This document shows positions 1-4,962 of a DNA stretch of 6,042 nt, in pieces (the first letter of the stretch is position 1; every line of letters starts with the position of its first letter). Origin of the DNA: Chitinophagaceae bacterium (GTDB lineage: Bacteria > Bacteroidota > Bacteroidia > Chitinophagales > Chitinophagaceae); the NCBI GenBank assembly GCA_003151295.1, contig PLXD01000505.1, positions 18,380 through 24,421 of the forward strand, in the 5' to 3' direction. Below the pieces are notes generated by a model. That model was not told where the DNA came from and ran no database searches. It saw nothing but the letters and a program-made list of their open reading frames with translations. The translations under genes were made by a program, and so were the position numbers.

Positions 1-29
1 GTATGCGGATAATTCAATCCATTTAATGA

Positions 30-311
30 CTGGTTCTTTTTTGCATATCATTAGATATTAGCTCGTCATCGATATTTGATGCTGCTTCATTTGATGCTGC
101 TTCTCCTCAGGCGGAAAAGATCAGGGACCTTACCAATGAGTTTATTATTGCCGCCTCTGTCGTACTGCTGCCGGTAATATTCCTCACAATTTTTATATCT
201 GTTAAGTGCCGGGCAAAAAAAGATCAGAACGAGCCCAGGCAGATTAAAGGTAACGGGAAACTGGAATTATTGATGGCAGGAGTCTTATTTACTGAATTAT
301 ATGCCGGATAA
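30..311 (+). pseudogene. Cytochrome c oxidase subunit II, N-terminal stub (truncated)
   Basis: This is a remnant of the membrane-anchor part of haem-copper oxidase subunit II, which normally carries electrons from cytochrome c through a CuA centre to subunit I. The visible reading frame has a hydrophobic stretch (about 129-215, EFIIAASVVLLPVIFLTIFI) followed by basic residues and EPRQIKGNGKLELL. That last motif matches the conserved segment just before the second membrane helix of subunit II (EPRQIHGNTKLE-like). After LELLMAGVLF the similarity ends and the frame stops at 309-311, so helix 2 and the whole CuA domain are absent. The stop lies inside the GH39 start region (ATG at 301). No ATG, GTG or TTG opens this frame after the stop at 27-29. 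An ATG at 26 would join it if the T6 run at 37-42 had one T fewer. The family call is fairly secure and the gene is almost certainly non-functional. Confidence 0.72.
75..104 (+). repeat. 15-bp tandem duplication (FDAAS twice)
   Basis: Two adjacent 15-bp units, TTTGATGCTGCTTCA at 75-89 and TTTGATGCTGCTTCT at 90-104, differ only at the last base. The repeat is in frame with the oxidase stub and encodes FDAAS twice, between the presumed signal/leader region and the first membrane helix. It looks like a recent slippage duplication in a non-conserved linker. Confidence 0.8.
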
Positions 312-1187
312 TTTTACTTGTGATATCGCCTCGCCAGCCACACCCTTCCCTCATTTCTGGGAACATACGATCGGCAGCGGACATGCTTTGTTGGCTTTAA
401 GAGCCGATTGGCAGAAGCAATTGTTACGCTGTCATCGGGAGCTAGGGTTCGAACATGTCCGGTTTCATGGTATTCTTTGCGACGATATGGGTACACTGGT
501 TTGTGAAAGTGAAAAATGGGTCTATTCTTTTTACAATGCTAACCAGGTATGCGATTTCCTGCTTTCCATTGGAATGCGGCCATTTATAGAGTTTTCGTTT
601 ATGCCTTCGACCCTTTCCTCCGGCGGCGAAACCGCTCTTCTTTATCACGGTAATATAACGCCTCCCCGCGATTATTCAGCCTGGGAAACACTGATCCACA
701 AGTTGGTCCTGCATTGGAAAGAGAGGTATGGAGCAGAAGAGTTGCGTTTGTGGTTTTTTGAAATCTGGAACGAACCGAACTTAGCGGCTTTCTGGACGGG
801 TACTCAACAGGATTTTTTTCTGCTGTACCGCCATGCGGCCAATGCTGTTAAAGCGGTTGATGCTGCCCTGAAGGTAGGCGGACCTGCCCCCGGGCGCTTC
901 CGCGACACCCGGTAAAGACGGAGTTGGTGAATATTCGGGTAAATAATATCGGTGCCGTAAAAAAAATTTGCATGGAAAGGATCGACGATACCCATGCGAA
1001 TGCCACGGCGGCCTGGAGGGAAATGGGGAAACCGGATACGCTGCATCCGGCCCAGGTTAAAGCGTTGGAATCGGCCTCCGCATTGATAAAAGAGTCATTA
1101 TTATTTGCCTCCGAAAATGGATCGGTCCTTCTTGAAATGGAATTGACTCCCCAGGGCGCCGCACTTATAACCATAGAGACAGCATGA
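301..1187 (+). pseudogene. GH39 family glycosidase (beta-xylosidase-like), internally deleted
   Basis: Glycoside hydrolase family 39 proteins are retaining enzymes, typically beta-xylosidases, with a TIM-barrel catalytic domain and a C-terminal beta-sandwich. The first frame (301-915, 204 aa) starts at the family's usual beginning (TPFPHFWEHTIGSGHALLAL at residues 14-33) and contains the HGILCDDMG segment. It also holds the acid/base motif WNEPN with Glu158. It runs to KVGGPA (residues 191-196) and then reads out of frame to a stop at 915. In the next frame, from about 894, the sequence resumes with ALPRHPVKTELVNIRVNN and continues to TIETA and the stop at 1185-1187; this is the family's C-terminal sandwich. 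Roughly 200 residues, including the nucleophile Glu region, are missing at about 888-894 with a frame change. The start at ATG 301 fits the family and no signal peptide is seen. The stop overlaps the next gene's start as ATGA. The family call is strong and the gene is inactive unless the junction is an assembly error. Confidence 0.88.
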
Positions 1188-2524
1188 ATCATCCCATAAA
1201 TAAAGACCTTCCGCTGCTGAACACCCAGGGTACGGATAAACAAATGCTCGATAGTTTGCAACGGGAAACTTTTGAGTATTTTCTGAAAGAGGCAGATCCG
1301 GTGACCGGCCTGGTGACAGATAAGACACAACGCGGAACTCCTTCCAGCATAGCTGTGGTAGGGATGAGCCTTAGTGCCTATATTATCGGGGTGGAGTATA
1401 AATTCCTTTCAAGGAAGGATGCCGTTCAAAGAGTTCACAAAATTTTATATTTTTTCTATAACAGCCACCAGGGTGAGGAAGTTCATGCTACCGGGTATAA
1501 GGGCTTTTATTATCACTTCCTGGAAATGCATACCGGCCGGAGGGCCTGGAAATGTGAATTATCCACGATCGATACGGCCTTGCTGATGGCAGGCATTTTA
1601 TCGGTAGCGATTTATTTTTCCGGCAATGATAAAGAGGAAAATGAGATCAGGCAATGGGCGGATGCCCTTTATCGCCGGGTGGATTGGCAATGGGCGTTGA
1701 ACGGTGGAGACACTATTTCACACGGCTGGAACCCTGAATCCGGTTTTTTGCCTTACAACTGGGATGATAATTACAGTGAAGCGCTTTTACTCTATATGTT
1801 GGCGCTCGGGTCTCCTACTCATCCCATTAAACCGGAAGGGTATAAGCAATGGACAGCCACCTTCAAAATAAAGAACGTATACGATACCGAATATTTATAT
1901 GCGGGACCTTTATTCATCCACCAGTTTTCTCATATGTGGATAGATTTCAGGGATATCCGGGATGAGTTTAACAGGAAGGCAGGATTTGATTATTTTGAAA
2001 ATAGTAAACGGGCCACCTTTGTTCACCGGCAATACGCTAAGGAAAACCCGCAGCAATTCGAGCACTATGGTCCCTTTGGGTGGGGCTTGACGGCCAGTGA
2101 CGGCCCGGGGGATTCCGTGCTGGAAATAGAGGGTAAAAAAAGGATGTTTTATGGGTACATTGCCCGCGGCGCTCCTTTCGGACCTGATGACGGAACCATT
2201 TCACCCTGGGCAGTCGTGGCTTCCCTTCCCTTTGCCCCGGAGATCGTGTTGAAGACGATTCGCCACGCCATTGAAAAGTTCAATTTAAAACATCATGATT
2301 CCGAAGGGTTCGATGCCAGTTTTAATCCGACCTATCCTGAAAAGACGAGAAATCCGAATGGATGGGTTTCTCCCTGGAAATTCGGATTAAACCAGGGCCC
2401 TGTAGTCATTATGATCGCGAATTATCAATTTGAATTGGTCTGGAAGACGATGCGGCAGTGCGATTATATTATAAAAGGGCTTCGAAAGGCCGGCTTTTCC
2501 GGGGGCTGGCTTGAAACTATTTAA
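1184..2524 (+). CDS. Glucoamylase-family / GH144-type glycoside hydrolase
   Basis: This 446-residue protein is a full-length member of the glucoamylase-like (Glycoamylase domain) family. The family includes GH144 endo-beta-1,2-glucanases such as the one known from Chitinophaga, and folds as an (alpha/alpha)6 barrel. Visible family blocks are SSIAVVGMSLSAY (54-66), GFYYHFLEMHTGRRAW (107-122), CELSTIDTALLMAG (124-137), YSEALLLYMLALGSPTHP (197-214), PLFIHQFSHMWIDFR (242-256), YFENSKRAT (270-278), WGLTASDGP (300-308), GYIARGAPFGPDDGTISPWA (324-343) and a C-terminal FSGGWL (438-443). Candidate catalytic acids lie in Glu125/Asp130 and Glu199, but I cannot assign them with certainty. The start ATG at 1184 overlaps the GH39 stop as ATGA, which suggests translational coupling. 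No signal peptide is visible, so a cytoplasmic role on imported or intracellular glucan is inferred. It is the only plus-strand gene of normal length here. One oddity is MIANYQ (410-415), where I recall MIENY. The exact substrate is not provable from sequence. Confidence 0.9.
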   Translation: MNHPINKDLPLLNTQGTDKQMLDSLQRETFEYFLKEADPVTGLVTDKTQRGTPSSIAVVGMSLSAYIIGVEYKFLSRKDAVQRVHKILYFFYNSHQGEEVHATGYKGFYYHFLEMHTGRRAWKCELSTIDTALLMAGILSVAIYFSGNDKEENEIRQWADALYRRVDWQWALNGGDTISHGWNPESGFLPYNWDDNYSEALLLYMLALGSPTHPIKPEGYKQWTATFKIKNVYDTEYLYAGPLFIHQFSHMWIDFRDIRDEFNRKAGFDYFENSKRATFVHRQYAKENPQQFEHYGPFGWGLTASDGPGDSVLEIEGKKRMFYGYIARGAPFGPDDGTISPWAVVASLPFAPEIVLKTIRHAIEKFNLKHHDSEGFDASFNPTYPEKTRNPNGWVSPWKFGLNQGPVVIMIANYQFELVWKTMRQCDYIIKGLRKAGFSGGWLETI

Positions 2525-2539
2525 AAAAAGATCGGATTT

Positions 2540-3764
2540 ATGGATACATACGATATCATCATCATTGGTTCCAAAAAGAACGTTACCATACCCGGGAAGT
2601 CTGGAAAACCTCGGAGGACAAAGATCTGCATCCGGGCACCGGCTATTGGGTAGGGGGGAATACCAAGGTATATGGGGCCGCTTTATTCCGGTTAAGGGAG
2701 CGTGATTTCGATAAGGTCGATCATGCAGGCGGTATTTCACCGGAATATCCTTTTCCGCATGTCAGCCATGAACCTCGTATACAGGAGTTGCACGATCAAT
2801 TGGTGAACAGGGGGTATCAGCCATTTTATATGCCTGTAGGTGTCAAACTGAATGAAGCGGATATGCTTCACAGCGAATGCATCCGTTGTAATACCTGCGA
2901 TGGATTCCCCTGTATGATACATGCGAAGAGCGATGCGGATATCAATTGTGTACGGCCCTCCTTGCCGAACGATAATGTAACCCTATTGACAGAAGCAAAA
3001 GTGGAACGACTGGTGACGACCGGGAATGGGAAAGAGATCGACTATATTGAAGTGACCTATCAAAACGAGTTGGTCCAATTCAGATCGTCCATCGTGGTGG
3101 TGGCCTGCGGGGCTATTAATTCTGCCGCCCTGCTCCTTAAAAGTGCAAATGACAGTCATCCTGAGGGGCTTGCCAATAGCAGTGGCCAGGTGCGCTGGCT
3201 GTCAATGATTATTATTGGGGCGATCCGGAATTCAATTTTCCGATGGGCCATATACAATTACTAGGGAAATCCGATAAGGACCAGATATCGCCCGATGCCC
3301 CCGCGATTACCCCCGGTTTTGTATTGAGCGAAATGGCTTCTCATTCCATTGATTGGTGGTTTACCGGAGAAGACCTGCCCGCTCCCGAAAACAGGGTCCG
3401 GGTCGTTAACGGGCAGATCCATTTGGATTACAAAGTCAACAATACGGAAGGATTCAATCGGTTGATCAAGAAATGGAAACAGGTCCTGGGTGAGATTTAT
3501 ACGGGCCATGTTTTCGTCGACCACGGTATCTATCTGAGCAAGGATATTCCTTTGGCGGGTGTTGCACACCAGGTCGGAACCTGTCGTTTCGGAACCGACC
3601 CCGGTTCATCGGTATTGGATCTTCATTGCAGAACACATGATATAGAAAACCTCTATGTGGTGGATGGCAGCTTCTTCCCCTCGATCGGGGCCGTCAATCC
3701 GTCTTTGACGATCATGGTCAACTCATTAAGGGTCGGAGAGCATTTGATAGAGGTTTTGAAATAG
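2540..3764 (+). pseudogene. GMC-family FAD oxidoreductase, three internal deletions and two frame changes
   Basis: GMC oxidoreductases oxidise alcohols or sugars using FAD. The gene begins 15 bp after the GH144 gene with MDTYDIIIIGS (2540-2572), the first strand of the FAD-binding fold. The rest of the GxGxxG motif and about 35 residues are missing. A second frame then reads ERYHTREVWKTSEDKDLHPG from 2578, through GYWVGGNTKVYGAALF to HAGGISPE at about 2742. It joins in frame to YPFPHVSHEPRIQELH, so about 40 residues are missing there. A cysteine cluster C-x2-C-x2-C-x4-C at 2878-2913 and the HAKSDAD block follow, down to GLANSSGQV at about 3192. A third frame resumes at 3195 with LAVNDYYWGDPEFNFPMGHI and ends at 3764. 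It includes the catalytic-domain blocks GVAHQVGTCRFG and GAVNPSLTIM, which carry the His and Asn typical of GMC enzymes. Missing lengths are estimated from remembered relatives. The family identity is strong; a working enzyme is not possible as read. Confidence 0.88.
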
Positions 3765-3801
3765 GGTTGAAGGCCGCACATAAATATAAATACAACAGCC
3801 T

Positions 3802-4411
3802 TTGCAAAAAGATTGGAAAACAGAGTTTCGTAAATATATCGATGAAGCGCTTGGGCTGGGCGTTTTCATGTTTTCGGCTGGTTTTTTCGATGCACTCATT
3901 GAGTATCCGGGCTTGCCTCTCCGGCACCGAATCAGTTCCGCATTGGCCACGCGGTTTTTGGTCGGGTTGTCGATGGGAGGAACCGCACTATTTATATTTA
4001 CTTCCCGTTTTGGCAAACGATCCGGTGCGTATATCAACCCTACTATTACGATCATTCGCTACCGGTTAGGCGATATCAACAGGATGGATGGCATTTTCTA
4101 TATCCTCTTTCAGTTTTTAGGCGGGAGTTTGGGCATGTGGCTGGTCGTTCTGCTTTTCCCTGTCTGGATGAGAGATCCGAGTATTAATTATATTGTGACC
4201 GTGCCCGGAAAAGCGGTCACCTTATATATCACTTTCGAATCCCCTTACAGCGGCATGAGCATGAATCTCGCCCGTACTTTTTGCATCTGCGATCATTGCC
4301 GGTCAATGGACTGTTTTTTGGTTGTATTGTATGGCTCCGCTATGCGGCATGTGGTATGGGGCGTCACTATACCTTCTTATTAAAGAAGGTCGACTGAATT
4401 TCAGGTCGTAG
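3802..4411 (+). pseudogene. Aquaporin / MIP-family channel, deleted and frameshifted
   Basis: This encodes an MIP-family membrane channel for water or small polyols. The first frame (3802-4383) shows EALGLGVFMFSAGF (helix 1), LSMGGTALFIFTSRFGKRSG, then AYINPTITIIRYRLG, the first NPA-loop position (N79-P80-T81). Next come a membrane segment at IFYILFQFLGGSLGMWLVVLLF and INYIVTVPG. The segment normally holding helices 4-5 is missing, because VTVPGKAV joins directly at about 4213-4224 to LYITFESPYSGMSMNLARTF, the second NPA loop (N155-L156-A157-R158). After ARTF the frame is lost. Dropping one T from the T5 run at 4278-4282 restores ASAIIAGQWTVFWLYCMAPL and the last helix, ending at the TAG at 4409-4411. 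The start is uncertain: the only in-frame option after the stop at 3787 is TTG at 3802. It lies 37 bp after the GMC gene and is convergent with the gene at 4420. Confidence 0.85.
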
Positions 4412-4419
4412 CTATTAAA

Positions 4420-4848
4420 CTATTTGGATGGCTCCTGATCGGTCGATCGGACCATATTGAACCAATGCGTACTTTTCCGGGAAAAGAGGAATTTTAGGGC
4501 CAGCATTTGCAAGAGAGCCTGAAAAACAAAAAGAACGCCCAGAAGAAGATTCGATTTGAAAAGCGGAATGACCGCGAATGGAAATACGATAATCCCCAGG
4601 ATAAACAGAACCAGGAATACTGTTCTGGCCCATTTTTTCCCTAAACCTATCTGCTTTGTCAATATAAAAATTATGATCAGGGTTAGGATAGTAATAATGA
4701 TCTCTTTTGAATCTGAATAACTGCTTAGACCGGTGGTCATTTTGCCGACCACCCAATTAATAATTCCCAGGAATATCGTCGCATATAGGATGTTTTTTGC
4801 GGCAATAATGTCCTTAGGCTTATGAAATAGGGGATCCGATGGGAGCAT
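4420..4848 (-). CDS. Small four-helix membrane protein, unknown function
   Basis: This 142-residue protein has four predicted hydrophobic helices at about residues 19-36, 50-66, 75-95 and 101-122. A short polar N-terminus (HKPKDIIAAKNILYA) precedes them. A conserved-looking GKKWAR motif (70-75) lies between helices 2 and 3, and the polar tail HWFNMVRSTDQEPSK ends the protein. I recall uncharacterised bacterial membrane proteins of this layout (a GKxWAR turn and an aromatic WF after helix 4), but I cannot name a family or function. The ATG at 4846-4848 is the natural start before helix 1. No Shine-Dalgarno sequence is visible (AACAACAGC precedes the ATG), as is common in Bacteroidota. The terminator at 4901-4939 separates it from the upstream protease gene, so it probably has its own promoter in 4849-4900. 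Its stop is 8 bp from the end of the convergent aquaporin remnant. Confidence 0.8.
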   Translation of the reverse strand: MLPSDPLFHKPKDIIAAKNILYATIFLGIINWVVGKMTTGLSSYSDSKEIIITILTLIIIFILTKQIGLGKKWARTVFLVLFILGIIVFPFAVIPLFKSNLLLGVLFVFQALLQMLALKFLFSRKSTHWFNMVRSTDQEPSK

Positions 4849-4878
4849 GCTGTTGTTATTTATGATAACCGTAATGTA

Positions 4879-4890
4879 GATATTAATATC
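4879..4890. promoter_or_regulatory. 12-bp perfect palindrome upstream of the membrane-protein gene
   Basis: GATATTAATATC is a perfect palindrome whose nearest end lies 30 bp before the start codon of the minus-strand membrane-protein gene, in the only short region (4849-4900) where that gene's promoter can lie. An operator or promoter-associated site is possible. However, it is AT-rich and short, so chance is a fair alternative. No confident Bacteroidota -7/-33 promoter could be picked out. Confidence 0.25.
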
Positions 4891-4900
4891 GGGATTACTT

Positions 4901-4939
4901 AAAAAAAGGAGGCTCCCTTATTTATTAAGGAAGCCTCCT
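4901..4939 (-). terminator. Rho-independent terminator of the HtrA-type protease gene
   Basis: A 14-bp stem pairs AGGAGGCTCCCTTA (4907-4920) with TAAGGAAGCCTCCT (4926-4939), with one C-A mismatch and a 5-nt loop (TTTAT). Read on the minus strand the hairpin is followed by seven T residues (complement of A4901-4907), the classic intrinsic-terminator layout. It lies 23 bp past the protease stop at 4963 and separates that gene from the downstream membrane-protein gene. Confidence 0.9.
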
Positions 4940-4962
4940 GAACATAAAAACAAAACAAAGGG

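Noticed and set aside
886..896. CCCGGG palindrome at the GH39 deletion junction as a recombination site
   Set aside because: The same hexamer occurs at 2588-2593 away from any junction, so it has no special link to the breaks.
848..1330. 160-residue minus-strand open frame across the GH39/GH144 junction
   Set aside because: It runs antisense to two clearly homologous coding segments, resembles no family I know, and has low-complexity residue use typical of shadow frames.
2387..2740. 117-residue minus-strand open frame
   Set aside because: It is antisense to the conserved C-terminus of the GH144-type gene and the start of the GMC gene; no recognisable protein features.
3765..3801. Hairpin between AAGGC and GCCTT after the GMC gene
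   Set aside because: It has only 5 bp of stem with a long loop and no T run; not a credible terminator.
3718..4055. Two overlapping minus-strand open frames over the aquaporin start
   Set aside because: They are antisense to recognisable aquaporin sequence and show no family motif.
4270..4290. Programmed frameshift in the aquaporin at TTTTT
   Set aside because: There is no slippery heptamer or downstream stimulator that I can see, and the gene already lacks a helix-coding segment and has altered NPA motifs, so decay or sequence error is simpler.
4436..4450. Inverted repeat around GATCGGTCGATCGG as a possible terminator between convergent genes
   Set aside because: It lies inside the minus-strand membrane-protein coding region, has almost no loop and is not followed by a T run in either direction.
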